64,000 nucleotides of DNA. Origin: UKL13-3 sp943369665. Its GTDB lineage: Bacteria > Bacteroidota > Bacteroidia > UKL13-3. Made by a program: the position numbers and the translations under genes. Under the pieces are notes generated by a model. It made no database searches. It saw only the letters and a program-made list of their open reading frames with translations, and was not told the origin of the DNA. Shown here in pieces: positions 9,051 through 17,241 of the stretch. The stretch is taken from positions 1 through 64,000 of the forward strand of contig CALRNX020000007.1 in the NCBI GenBank assembly GCA_943369665.1, read 5' to 3'. How positions within the stretch are numbered: position 1 is the stretch's first letter; every line of letters begins with the position of its first letter.

Positions 9051-10220
9051 CTAAATAATTTTTTTACCCATAAATCGCCTCCTAAACCACAACTCAAAAG
9101 CAGGATCGATTAAAAAATAATGCCCGTTCCGTTTGTCAATAAGTTCATCTAAATCCAATGCTTTTAATGTTTTTGTAACGTTTGCAGAAGATCCAAGCTT
9201 ATAATCAACAATCACATTTCCCGAACTTAATCCGGTTGTCACACCATCAGCAATAGCTCTTACAAGCGCTATCTTTGAATTGCTCATCGATTCAACTTCA
9301 CGTTCAAACAAGTTTGCATTTTGATTAACAAGATCTTCCAACGACAGAGCAAGCTCTTCATCCTTTACTATTTTACCACATCGCATCCATAACAAATAAC
9401 ACAATTGCTGAATATAATAGGGATGGCATTGCATCGTTTCTATAATTTTGGAAACCTGTTCTGGCTTGATCTTCTTTTTCGTTTTGGCAAAAGCATTGGT
9501 AATAAAAGGAATCCAATCGGCTTTCGATATCTTTTCCAAATAAACGACATCACCAAATTTATAAAAAGGCATGCTTCTTTTTTCAAACATTTGGGTAAGT
9601 AAACTACGCTTGCTTCCGTACAAACAATAGGTCACCTCTTGATGATGTTGCCAATAACTGCGCAATCTCTTCTGAAATGAAAGATTATCGGTAAAGCTCG
9701 TAATATTTTGAAACTCATCAATACAAACAATTATTTTAAGCCCCTTTTCTTTCGCAATCCTTGCCGGTAAATTTAAAATGGAGTCATAGTTCTTTTTGAT
9801 GTCTTTAACATCAAAGCTAATTTCCATATCATTAATGGCATCGGCACCAATACTGATCTTGGGCGTGATATTTTTAAGAAAGAACGTTGCGTTTGCAGCC
9901 CACTCATTCCATTTATTACTTGTACATTTTATGATCTCACGGGCATATGCTTCATAAAACTCAGCTTCGGTTCGTATGCTAAATAAATCGATATAAGCAA
10001 ACCGATATTGCTTATGAGCTTTGTGCATTGCATACCCCACCTCTTTTACGAGACTGGACTTTCCCCATCTTCGCGGTGAAATAAGTGTAGTATTCACCTT
10101 ATTGGCAAAATTCATTGCCAGGCGCTTTTTCTCACTTACCCTATTTACAAATGTTTCACCCATTGCTACTTTGCCAAATGCAAAGGGAGAATCATCATTT
10201 TCCAAAAAAGACAGATCCAT
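9051..10220 (-). CDS. Stand-alone AAA/STAND-type ATPase with C-terminal winged helix
   Basis: 389 residues. P-loop SPRRWGKSSL (48-57, the RRxGKSSL form typical of archaeal-type ATPases; the first Gly is Ser); Walker B IIVCIDEFQN with D168-E169; a sensor-like YGSKRSLL follows. About residues 265-300 form a lid region (CHPYYIQQLCYLLW), and the C-terminal 90 residues look like a winged helix (NVTKTLKALDLDELIDKRNGHYFLIDP) ending in a basic LWFRRRF segment. Proteins of this family are often orphan genes of unknown role, proposed in defence or signalling. It has its own promoter with unusual repeats (10241-10310). Confidence 0.85.
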   Translation of the reverse strand: MDLSFLENDDSPFAFGKVAMGETFVNRVSEKKRLAMNFANKVNTTLISPRRWGKSSLVKEVGYAMHKAHKQYRFAYIDLFSIRTEAEFYEAYAREIIKCTSNKWNEWAANATFFLKNITPKISIGADAINDMEISFDVKDIKKNYDSILNLPARIAKEKGLKIIVCIDEFQNITSFTDNLSFQKRLRSYWQHHQEVTYCLYGSKRSLLTQMFEKRSMPFYKFGDVVYLEKISKADWIPFITNAFAKTKKKIKPEQVSKIIETMQCHPYYIQQLCYLLWMRCGKIVKDEELALSLEDLVNQNANLFEREVESMSNSKIALVRAIADGVTTGLSSGNVIVDYKLGSSANVTKTLKALDLDELIDKRNGHYFLIDPAFELWFRRRFMGKKII

Positions 10221-10240
10221 TATTAACTGAATTACAAACT

Positions 10241-10271
10241 CAAAGATAAGTATTTTACGAAACTAACCAAA
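10241..10271 (-). promoter_or_regulatory. Bacteroidetes-type promoter of the ATPase gene
   Basis: On the minus strand TTTG (10268-10271) is followed after exactly 19 nt by TATCTTTG (10241-10248), matching the Bacteroidetes -33/-7 consensus TTTG-N19-TAnnTTTG. Transcription would begin near 10234, leaving a leader of about 14 nt before the ATG at 10220. Confidence 0.7.
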
Positions 10272-10310
10272 CAGTAACTAACTAAATAGTAACTAACTAT
10301 ATAGTTAGTT
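10261..10310. repeat. 15-nt-spaced AACTAAC repeats plus 20-nt perfect palindrome
   Basis: AACTAAC occurs at 10261, 10276 and 10291, spaced exactly 15 nt, and in inverted form (GTTAGTT) at 10304. The last two form the perfect palindrome AACTAACTATATAGTTAGTT at 10291-10310. The array overlaps and lies upstream of the -33 box of the ATPase promoter, where an operator or activator site would be. It lies in the 111-nt gap after the M3 peptidase gene. Confidence 0.75.
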
Positions 10311-10331
10311 TATAAACTACAGCATTTAAAG

Positions 10332-12032
10332 CTATTTCGGAAGATTATTTCCTACAAATTGCATCAATTCTCTAATATACTTCTCGCCAAAATTAAATTC
10401 AATACCAGCTGTTTTATAAATTTCACCAATGGTTTTGGTATATCCCAAACTCAGCGCTTCTTTATATTGCTGAACGGCCTTCGTTTTATCCTTTAAATAA
10501 TTACGCCATACAGCCAATGCTCCCAATTGAGCCATTCCATACTCGATATAATAAAAGGGAACTTCAAATAAATGAAGTTGTTTTTGCCAGGTATAAGCCT
10601 GCGCCATTTCATATCCACTCCAATCAACCATACCTGTTCCAAATTCTTTACCCAATTCAAGCCAATATGCTTTACGCTCTTCAGTCGTATGCGTTGGATG
10701 GGTATAAATCCAATGTTGAAATTTATCTATTGTGGCTATCCAGGGAAGTATCTTAATAATACCTTCCAAATGCTCCTCCTTGGCCCTGTCAAAATCTTCT
10801 TTGTTCGGGTAAAATTCATCTTGCCCCTCATAGCTTAGCAGTTCCATGCTCATGCTGGCCAGTTCCGCAACTTCACTCGGACAATTTTTAAACGCAGCAA
10901 GCGGCAGGTCCTTACTCAAAAAGCTATGCACAGCATGGCCACCTTCATGCACCATCGTCTCCACATCGCGCGTACTTGAAGCCGCGTTCATAAAAATAAA
11001 CGGAACTCCTGTTTCTGCCATCGGGTAGTTGTAACCTCCAGGAGCCTTTCCTTTTCTGCTTTCCAAATCCAAACGCTCCATATTGTCCATTGTTTCAATG
11101 CACCATGCAAAATAATCATCCACCTTGCGAAAACATTTAACCGTTTTATCCAGCAAATCCTTTCCACTTGTAAATGGCTCCAATGCCTCTCTGTTTTGGG
11201 TATCCACATCCATATCCCAGGGACGTAAATCATAACCCAACTCTTTCCTTCGTTGTTCGGTAAATTGTTTTACCAATGGCATGACCTCTTTTTGGATCGC
11301 ATCATGAAAAGCAAAACAATCCTGAGGTGTATAATCAAACCGCCCCATTGCAGCAAACATATAATCCCTGAAATTTTCGAAACCCGCATTCACCGCAACC
11401 TGGTGTCGCAATGCAATCAGCCTGTCAAACAAATCATCCAATTCCTTGCTTTTCGACAGGCGTTTCTCATTGATCTTCACAAAAGCTTCTTCCCGCTTTT
11501 TCCGATCCGGATTTTTTAAAAAATTAGATGCTTGTTGTAAGGTTAATTCTTTACCATCCAACTCCACAGTTAATCCTCCAACCAATGCTCCATACTTTTG
11601 ACTTTCGGTTGCTATTTGAGCAAACAAAGGAACATTTTCTTCTCTAAAGAGTGCTATTTCATTCTTAACACCACGCAGGTATATAAAATAAGTTGAATTA
11701 TTATTCAATGTTTCAAAGTAGGCGTTATTCAACAACTTTTTATTCAACTCATTATTCAATGGTGAAATTTTGGGGTCGATTTCTGTTACAAAAAATAAAT
11801 AGGCCGCCTCCAGATCTTTGTTCTCACTGTCGCATGTCATACGCACATATCGCCAGGCCAGGTCTTCGCTCAAAAAAGCATCCAACTCACTCCTGTCCTT
11901 TAACCAGTTTTCCAACTCTGTAGCAGAACTGATCTCTCTACTGAGTAACTGTGTAAAATATGGTTCTATTGTTTCCCAGGCGGTTACTTTTATTTTTTCA
12001 GGCAAAAACCTGCGCTGTGTTTTTACGATCAT
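10332..12032 (-). CDS. M3 family oligoendopeptidase
   Basis: 566 residues of a thermolysin-fold zinc metallopeptidase of family M3 (oligoendopeptidase F-like). The catalytic motif HEGGH is at residues 362-366 (MVHEGGHAVHSFL) and the downstream zinc-ligand glutamate lies in the CPSEVAELASMSMELL segment. There is no signal peptide, so it is cytoplasmic and cleaves short peptides. The length is normal for the family. A terminator for the upstream regulator gene lies between it and that gene, so it is probably transcribed alone. Confidence 0.9.
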   Translation of the reverse strand: MIVKTQRRFLPEKIKVTAWETIEPYFTQLLSREISSATELENWLKDRSELDAFLSEDLAWRYVRMTCDSENKDLEAAYLFFVTEIDPKISPLNNELNKKLLNNAYFETLNNNSTYFIYLRGVKNEIALFREENVPLFAQIATESQKYGALVGGLTVELDGKELTLQQASNFLKNPDRKKREEAFVKINEKRLSKSKELDDLFDRLIALRHQVAVNAGFENFRDYMFAAMGRFDYTPQDCFAFHDAIQKEVMPLVKQFTEQRRKELGYDLRPWDMDVDTQNREALEPFTSGKDLLDKTVKCFRKVDDYFAWCIETMDNMERLDLESRKGKAPGGYNYPMAETGVPFIFMNAASSTRDVETMVHEGGHAVHSFLSKDLPLAAFKNCPSEVAELASMSMELLSYEGQDEFYPNKEDFDRAKEEHLEGIIKILPWIATIDKFQHWIYTHPTHTTEERKAYWLELGKEFGTGMVDWSGYEMAQAYTWQKQLHLFEVPFYYIEYGMAQLGALAVWRNYLKDKTKAVQQYKEALSLGYTKTIGEIYKTAGIEFNFGEKYIRELMQFVGNNLPK

Positions 12033-12060
12033 AATCTTGCTGTTTAAAAGTGAAAGGTAT

Positions 12061-12091
12061 AAAAAAACGCCACTATTTTCATAGCAGCGTT
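12061..12091 (-). terminator. Rho-independent terminator, family A copy 1
   Basis: On the minus strand AACGC pairs with GCGTT and CTAT with ATAG around a short loop (12066-12091), followed by a run of seven T. It lies 54 nt downstream of the LuxR-type regulator gene. The same hairpin sequence recurs at 16124-16149. Confidence 0.75.
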
Positions 12092-12144
12092 ACAAATAAC
12101 ATTGTGTATTCCAATGCAGTCTTTTCCTTTGTTCATTAAACCAA

Positions 12145-12798
12145 TCAGATACTCACATCAATCAGATTCAACAACAATGCTTTTTTTACCAAACCTGCGG
12201 TGTTTTTTACATCCAGTTTGGCGCATAGCCGGGCCCGGTGCCCTTCTACAGTGCGTTCACTAATGAAAAGTTTTTTCCCGATTTCATTCATTGTCAGTTC
12301 CTGGCAAATCAATGTCAATACTTCCTTTTCACGTGGGCTCAGATCTGTAGCTGGTAAATATTTATTGCTTTTACTTTTCAAACTCGACAGCAAAGATTTG
12401 GAAACCATTTCGCTCAAATAACTACCCCTTTCATAAACCGTCCGTATTGCATTTTCCAGCTCTTCCTGCTTCACATCCTTTGGCAGGTAACCACTGGCAC
12501 CTTGTTCCATAAGTAAACTTACCATACGCGGCTCATTATGCATGGAAAGGACAATAACCTTGGGGGGATGATCCATTGCAGACAACACTTTCAATGTTTC
12601 TATACCATTCATGCCCTTCATTTCTATATCCATCAATACAATGTCCACAGGTATCGTTTTCAATTGGGCTAATAAATCTTCTCCGCTTTCCGATTCCAGG
12701 CAAAACGTAATCCCTTGCATATTCGACACAATCATTCGGATTCCTTCACGGAATAAGCTATGATCATCAGCAATACCGATCCTAATATTATTCATCAC
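12145..12798 (-). CDS. NarL/LuxR-type response regulator
   Basis: 217 residues. Receiver with D11-D12 (IADDHSLFREG), phospho-acceptor D57 (IVLMDIEMKGMNG) and K in YLPKD; C-terminal GerE helix-turn-helix about 150-210 (LSPREKEVLTLICQELTMNEIGKKLFISERTVEGHRARL). It overlaps the histidine kinase gene upstream by 11 nt, indicating translational coupling and a cognate pair. A cytoplasmic DNA-binding regulator; targets unknown. Confidence 0.94.
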   Translation of the reverse strand: MMNNIRIGIADDHSLFREGIRMIVSNMQGITFCLESESGEDLLAQLKTIPVDIVLMDIEMKGMNGIETLKVLSAMDHPPKVIVLSMHNEPRMVSLLMEQGASGYLPKDVKQEELENAIRTVYERGSYLSEMVSKSLLSSLKSKSNKYLPATDLSPREKEVLTLICQELTMNEIGKKLFISERTVEGHRARLCAKLDVKNTAGLVKKALLLNLIDVSI

Positions 12799-13585
12799 TT
12801 GTTAGTTTTAATACATCAATATCCATCGAAAAACGAACACCCTTTCCTTCATTTGTTGTTATATCCATTTTCCCGCCTACTAATTTCAGCCGGCTTTCAA
12901 TGCTTTTTATTCCCAAACCATTTTTGCCTTTATCCACAACAAATCCTTTTCCATCATCACTATAATTGAGCAAAAAACGACTCCCCTGCCCTTTCATTTC
13001 TATAAAAATATTCTTTGCTCCTGCATGTTTTAACGTATTGCCAATCAACTCCTGAATCATCCGATAAAGAACCAACTCTGCCTTTGGCGTTATGTTAAAA
13101 GGAATATCATGCGTAAAGTAGAAACCAATACCTGAATCAACTAACTTCTCGGCAAGACTGTCCACGGCATGAACCAATCCTAGGTTTTCCAAAACAACCG
13201 GCCGCAAGTCGTGAGAAATCCGCCTGATATTGACCATCATTTCATCGAATAAAAAATTTATTTTTCCGCTAACCTGTTCCAGCCTCTCTTCTGCCTGGCC
13301 TGTACTAATTTGATTGAAATATAACCTCGAAGTAGTGAGCAATGCTCCGATTTCATCATGCAAGTCGTGAGCTATGCGCTTACGCTCCACTTCCTGTACC
13401 TCTATACTTGAACTAAGTAAATCATAGTGGTACTTTCTTTCCAACTCTTCTTTTTCCAGCATTTGCCTGTAAAGATTCTTGCGAAAATGCTGATTAAGCA
13501 ATACAACCCCGATTGCAATCATAAAGACAATTGCCACCAATGGCAATAATGCTGTCAAAAAGTTTAATTCCGAGGCCGATTCCAT
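12788..13585 (-). CDS. Sensor histidine kinase, HisKA_3 type
   Basis: 265 residues from ATG at 13585, preceded by AGGA at a suitable distance; a longer form from a TTG at 13606 is possible but less likely. One N-terminal TM helix (about 9-30), then the HisKA_3 dimerisation motif RKRIAHDLHDEIGALL with phospho-acceptor His (residue 73), and a HATPase_c domain (ELIGNTLKHAGAKNI, DDGKGF, NGLGIKSIESR). It has no extracytoplasmic sensor of its own; its start lies inside the end of the preceding multi-TM gene, so that protein probably supplies sensing. It phosphorylates the NarL-type regulator that follows. Confidence 0.93.
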   Translation of the reverse strand: MESASELNFLTALLPLVAIVFMIAIGVVLLNQHFRKNLYRQMLEKEELERKYHYDLLSSSIEVQEVERKRIAHDLHDEIGALLTTSRLYFNQISTGQAEERLEQVSGKINFLFDEMMVNIRRISHDLRPVVLENLGLVHAVDSLAEKLVDSGIGFYFTHDIPFNITPKAELVLYRMIQELIGNTLKHAGAKNIFIEMKGQGSRFLLNYSDDGKGFVVDKGKNGLGIKSIESRLKLVGGKMDITTNEGKGVRFSMDIDVLKLTSDE

Positions 13586-14217
13586 AATCCTACAAAGAAA
13601 CAACAATACATAATAGCAGAGAAAAAAGAATGAAGTACCCAGGTATACTTAACCAAATATGAAGGCGAAAAGAGTGTGATGAAATTACCATAATGAAATA
13701 TCAGCAAACTAGATGCATAATAGATAAACAAACCTGAGTTAATCCAGTTCAAACTTCTCACCACTGTTACCAACTGCTTTTTAACAATATCATTCATCAT
13801 AAAGATATATGTTGACAGGGATAATACAACAATAATGACAGCCTCTACAGTGAGGGCGTTTGAATTAAATGTATCGATAGGCTGAACAAACATAGAGTTC
13901 AGTATCGTAAAAAGCAGGAATAGGATCAGGGTAATTGATATGATATTTTTATTGATAATTCCAGTCAATACATGCCGATAAAACAACGCAAGACAAACAA
14001 AGCCTGCTGCCACATAAAAGTGCAGCAGAGGCATGTTGTTTAGTTTGCTAAACCAATAGATTCTGGATACCAACTCAATTATTCCCGACAAAAAAATAAA
14101 CCAAGAAAATGTTTTAAGTTGAGCCGGAAGTTTTTTGTAAACCATTAGTGTATAAAGCGCTACCAGCAAAGTGGGCACAAAAGAAAATGTATTGATAAAT
14201 GATCCAATTTGCCCCAT
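13564..14217 (-). CDS. Multi-TM membrane protein, putative sensor partner of the histidine kinase
   Basis: 217 residues with about seven hydrophobic helices (starting FVPTLLVALYTLMVY and ending FFSAIMYCCFFVGLW). No enzymatic motif is visible. Its last 22 nt overlap the start of the histidine kinase gene and it starts 10 nt after the lipoprotein gene, so it belongs to a four-gene operon. Inference: it is the membrane sensing module for the kinase, which has a single TM helix. I cannot name the family. Confidence 0.8.
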   Translation of the reverse strand: MGQIGSFINTFSFVPTLLVALYTLMVYKKLPAQLKTFSWFIFLSGIIELVSRIYWFSKLNNMPLLHFYVAAGFVCLALFYRHVLTGIINKNIISITLILFLLFTILNSMFVQPIDTFNSNALTVEAVIIVVLSLSTYIFMMNDIVKKQLVTVVRSLNWINSGLFIYYASSLLIFHYGNFITLFSPSYLVKYTWVLHSFFSAIMYCCFFVGLWNRPRN

Positions 14218-14227
14218 GAGCCCTTAC

Positions 14228-14740
14228 CTATTGGTTATAGTTTAACGGACTATTGGCAGAACAAGAATTAGGACAAGGTCCGGTAAAATCCATCACATAT
14301 TTTCCTTGCGATGCATTCGCCCCGGCACTTCTTGGGCCAGATGTAAAAGCTCCTTCAAGAATAACATCATTGCCTGCAATGTCTTTATAGATATTAGCCC
14401 CTTGAACAGGTGTTAACAACAAGCGAAATTTATTATTGCCATCCACACCAATATACACACGAACATGGTCATACTTCACAGAGTCTACATAAGATAGTGG
14501 CATACCCATCGCTTCTATCAGATCTGCAGCCCTGATGGTATATGATTTAATAGGTGCTGAGTCTTTTAATACTTCCATTGCAAGTGTATTGTAACGTTTA
14601 ACGTAGTCAACTGCAGTATCAAGAGGCAATGCATACTCCGCCATATGCTCCTCCTGAACCAGGGTGGTTGGTTTTGTGTCTTGTTGTGTGCAAGCCGATA
14701 ACGAAGTGATGCACGCTAAAATGTAAATTACTTTCTTCAT
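14228..14740 (-). CDS. Lipoprotein of unknown function, first gene of a two-component operon
   Basis: 170 residues from ATG at 14740. The N-terminus MKKVIYILACITSLSACTQQ is a lipoprotein signal with lipobox LSAC; a longer upstream reading frame has no signal peptide and is not favoured. The mature part has no family I recognise. It contains a helical segment (YVKRYNTLAMEVL), then mixed beta strands and a Cys-x3-Cys near the C-terminus (GPCPNSCSAN). It is followed by the multi-TM gene 10 nt away, so it could be the envelope ligand or signal sensor of that signalling unit. Confidence 0.78.
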   Translation of the reverse strand: MKKVIYILACITSLSACTQQDTKPTTLVQEEHMAEYALPLDTAVDYVKRYNTLAMEVLKDSAPIKSYTIRAADLIEAMGMPLSYVDSVKYDHVRVYIGVDGNNKFRLLLTPVQGANIYKDIAGNDVILEGAFTSGPRSAGANASQGKYVMDFTGPCPNSCSANSPLNYNQ

Positions 14741-14984
14741 AAGATATTGTTTTAATGATTGTACAGCCAAGTTATAGAAGCATCTGCAATTGCCCAAATT
14801 GAGGCAATGCACAGTATTTTTCAACAAACTGCAATCCAGATAATTACTTCATCCGGTATTAAAAAAAAGAGTAAAAGCACTCTCCAAAACACGTAGAAAT
14901 ACCTGATTTATAAATAGAGCATTTATACGCTTACACAAGCCTGTCATTTGAACCACCTTTGACCATACAAAAGCTTTTGAAAAA

Positions 14985-15050
14985 AGTGGAGCAGAACCCA
15001 CTCAAAAAAACGGACCTGCCTCACTCAGGATCATGAAAAAGTGAGGGCGT
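14985..15050 (+). promoter_or_regulatory. Two-hairpin leader element, copy 1
   Basis: Hairpin 1 is AGTGG (14985) paired with CCACT (14998) around an AGCAGAAC loop. It is followed by an A7 run, then hairpin 2, GCCTCACT (15018) pairing with AGTGAGGGC (15040) with one bulge, and the box GTGTTT. The segment from GAAAA before hairpin 1 to the CGnACC after the A run is almost identical to that at 15517-15552 in front of the next gene. It lies 44-109 nt upstream of the ATG at 15094. Best read as a 5' UTR structure or a repeated cassette boundary. Confidence 0.6.
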
Positions 15051-15093
15051 GTTTCGAAAAGCCTTATGAGTAGATAAAAAATAAGTTAAAACA

Positions 15094-15477
15094 ATGACAA
15101 CAAATGCTCTTTCTCTTAAAAATCCGGGAACAGCTTCTGAAGCAGATATGTCTTCAGCAAAAGCTGCTCCTTCAAGCCTTTTAGGAACTACCTGGAATTA
15201 CCAGATTACGTTTAACAATGGCAATGTAGGTTCCGGTCAATTTATCTTCCGCAGCAATGGTGTGTGTATTATCCAGCAATTAAAACCCAATCCCACCTGG
15301 TGGCAAGTAAGTTGGTCGGAAAACGGAGGCCGATTTAAAATGATTGAAAAAGGTAGTAATGGAGCCTACGGTGAATATACCGGCAGTCATTATAATGGCA
15401 AAGGATCCGGAACGTATTTTGTATACCCGGCCGATCCATCTCAAGATGCTGTTTTCACCATTACCAAAGTGAGTTAA
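15094..15477 (+). CDS. Small protein of unknown function
   Basis: 127 residues, no signal peptide. A disordered Ala/Ser-rich N-terminus (about 1-28) precedes a beta-rich body with many aromatic and Gly residues (LLGTTWNYQITFNNGNVGSG, TWWQVSWSENGG, YTGSHYNGKGSGTYF), suggestive of a small lipocalin-like or single-sheet barrel. ATG at 15094 follows an A-rich TTAAAACA. It is preceded by the two-hairpin element that also precedes the next gene. I do not recognise a family. Confidence 0.7.
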   Translation: MTTNALSLKNPGTASEADMSSAKAAPSSLLGTTWNYQITFNNGNVGSGQFIFRSNGVCIIQQLKPNPTWWQVSWSENGGRFKMIEKGSNGAYGEYTGSHYNGKGSGTYFVYPADPSQDAVFTITKVS

Positions 15478-15520
15478 TAAATTTGAATCGTTAACCCTTA
15501 ACCCAAAAATTAACCGAAAA

Positions 15521-15590
15521 AGTGGAGCAGAACCCACTCAAAAAAACGAACCGTCCCCACTCAACGATACTGAGTGGGGACGTGTTTACA
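15521..15590 (+). promoter_or_regulatory. Two-hairpin leader element, copy 2
   Basis: Hairpin 1 AGTGG (15521) / CCACT (15534) with the same AGCAGAAC loop and the same A7 run as copy 1. Hairpin 2 is a perfect 11-bp stem, GTCCCCACTCA (15553-15563) with TGAGTGGGGAC (15571-15581), then GTGTTTA. The hairpin 2 sequence differs from copy 1 while the fold is kept (compensatory change), which argues for function as RNA. It lies 37-106 nt upstream of the ATG at 15627. There is no T run, so it is not a standard terminator. Confidence 0.65.
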
Positions 15591-15626
15591 AAAACCGATC
15601 GCGTTTTCTTAAACAAAACAATAACC

Positions 15627-15995
15627 ATGAAAAAACTAACCTTTTTCCTCATTTGCGCTTTAGGCATGTTCTTTAGCCAATCGGTATTGGCACAATCGGT
15701 AACAATTTCCAATGCCACACTCGCCACCATCAACAATAGCAATATTGTTTATGTGAGTGGAACACTCACCGGAGTAAAAGGAATTCCCACAACCGGATAC
15801 TCGGTAGAGTTCATATATGGTCCGGATGCTAAAACCGTTCCGATCGTGATTAATGCCCCTTCAAGTGGCGGACAGTATCAATTTGCTGGTGTTGTTCCTG
15901 CAGGTATTACCATTAGTGCTCCATATAGCGTGAAAGTAACCACAAACAGGAAGGCCAGCAATACGGCAACACCCAACACTTACAGTTGCAACTAA
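15627..15995 (+). CDS. Small secreted beta-rich protein
   Basis: 122 residues from ATG at 15627, chosen because MKKLTFFLICALGMFFSQSV followed by LAQ is a clean signal peptide. The mature part (about 100 residues) reads as a single Ig/FN3-like beta sandwich (VTISNATLATINNSNIVYVSG, YSVEFIYGPDAK, ISAPYSVKVTTNRKA) and ends in NTYSCN. No family recognised. Its leader carries the two-hairpin element shared with the upstream small gene, and a strong terminator follows at 16052. Confidence 0.72.
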   Translation: MKKLTFFLICALGMFFSQSVLAQSVTISNATLATINNSNIVYVSGTLTGVKGIPTTGYSVEFIYGPDAKTVPIVINAPSSGGQYQFAGVVPAGITISAPYSVKVTTNRKASNTATPNTYSCN

Positions 15996-16051
15996 ATAAG
16001 CTCCCCCTTTTTTGTAAGAATAAAACACCAAAGCAATACAACATCACCACT

Positions 16052-16080
16052 CCCCGGCTACATCAAGAGCCGGGGATTTT
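16052..16080 (+). terminator. Terminator after the small secreted protein gene
   Basis: CCCCGGCT (16052-16059) pairs perfectly with AGCCGGGG (16068-16075) around an 8-nt loop, followed by ATTTT. It lies 56 nt after the stop at 15995. Confidence 0.7.
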
Positions 16081-16118
16081 GCATTTACACTTCACAAAAC
16101 GCTTGCAAAAATTACCCA

Positions 16119-16149
16119 CAAAAAACGCCACTATTTTCATAGCAGCGTT
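16119..16149 (-). terminator. Rho-independent terminator, family A copy 2
   Basis: The minus-strand hairpin 16124-16149 is identical in stem and loop to the one at 12066-12091 and is followed by a T6 run. It lies 23 nt downstream of the transketolase C-half gene. Confidence 0.75.
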
Positions 16150-16172
16150 TCAAATACCTTACGGTTATTTGA

Positions 16173-17129
16173 TTAGTTTTTTCTTTTGATAACACGTTCT
16201 ACTGCTTCCACAATATTAACGGCATCCAATCCATATTTGGTCATTAACTGATCCGGAGTTCCACTCTCGCCAAAACTATCGTTCACGGCAACCATTTCCA
16301 ATGGAGTAGGAAGTTCGCGAGCCAAAAACTGTGCAATGCTATCTCCCAAGCCTCCGTTCATTTGATGTTCTTCGGCAGTAACTACACAACGCGTTTTACG
16401 TACAGATTCCAAAATTGCTTTTGCATCCAGTGGTTTAATTGTATGGATATTGATGATCTCTGCATTAATTCCTTTTTCAGCTAGCTTATGACCAGCTTCA
16501 ATTGCTTTCCATACCAAATGGCCTGTAGCAAAAATAGAAACATCGGTACCCTCATTTAACATAACAGCCTTACCAATTTCAAACTTTTGATCAGCCGGTG
16601 TAAAATTAGGAACAGCCGGTCTTCCGAAACGCAAATAAACCGGACCTTCATAATCGGCAATCGCCAACGTTGCTGCTTTGGTTTGGTTATAATCACATGG
16701 GTTGATCACAGTCATTCCGGGTAACATTTTCATTAACCCGATATCTTCTAATATTTGATGTGTCGCCCCGTCCTCACCCAATGTTAAGCCTGCATGTGAT
16801 GCACAAATTTTTACATTTTTGCCCGAGTAAGCCACACTTTGACGAATTTGATCGTACACACGGCCTGTAGAAAAATTGGCAAACGTTCCGGTAAAAGGAA
16901 TTTTACCCCCAATGGTTAATCCGGCAGCCAAACCGATCATATTGGCCTCTGCAATTCCCACCTGGATAAAACGATCCGGAAAATCCTTTTGAAAAGCATC
17001 CATTTTTAAAGAGCCGGTTAGGTCGGCACATAATGCAACAACATTCGCATGTGTTTTTCCTAACTCATGCAAACCAGCTCCGAAACCTGAGCGGGTATCT
17101 TTTACATTTTCTACTTCAAACGTTTTCAT
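16173..17129 (-). CDS. Transketolase, C-terminal half
   Basis: 318 residues covering the pyrimidine-binding and C-terminal domains of transketolase: DTRSGFGAGL near the start, E61 in VGIAEANMIGLAAG (the TPP-activating glutamate region), GLTLGEDGATHQ, RFGRPAVP and the Rossmann-like C-terminal domain (IINIHTIKPLDAKAIL, TAEEHQMNGGLG). It works with the N-terminal half (18632-19477) as a two-subunit enzyme exchanging two-carbon units in the pentose phosphate pathway (a related role in isoprenoid or sugar metabolism is possible). Split transketolases are common in Bacteroidota, but here a VWA gene separates the halves. Confidence 0.92.
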   Translation of the reverse strand: MKTFEVENVKDTRSGFGAGLHELGKTHANVVALCADLTGSLKMDAFQKDFPDRFIQVGIAEANMIGLAAGLTIGGKIPFTGTFANFSTGRVYDQIRQSVAYSGKNVKICASHAGLTLGEDGATHQILEDIGLMKMLPGMTVINPCDYNQTKAATLAIADYEGPVYLRFGRPAVPNFTPADQKFEIGKAVMLNEGTDVSIFATGHLVWKAIEAGHKLAEKGINAEIINIHTIKPLDAKAILESVRKTRCVVTAEEHQMNGGLGDSIAQFLARELPTPLEMVAVNDSFGESGTPDQLMTKYGLDAVNIVEAVERVIKRKN

Positions 17130-17241
17130 GTTTATCTTATTTATTAATTTCCTGGTAACATAGAACTCGCCATTAACTTTGCTATCTGTATTTACAAATT
17201 GTGTTAAGCTCGTTTCATTTACGCTACTCCTTTTTACTTTT

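Noticed and set aside
14985..15995. Integron-like gene cassettes at the two small genes
   Set aside because: No attC-type core sites in the expected inverted arrangement and no integron integrase; a leader RNA explains the repeats better.
15986..16189. Small ORF of 67 codons on the plus strand
   Set aside because: It runs through two terminators, overlaps the transketolase gene end, and its translation shows no domain or signal sequence.
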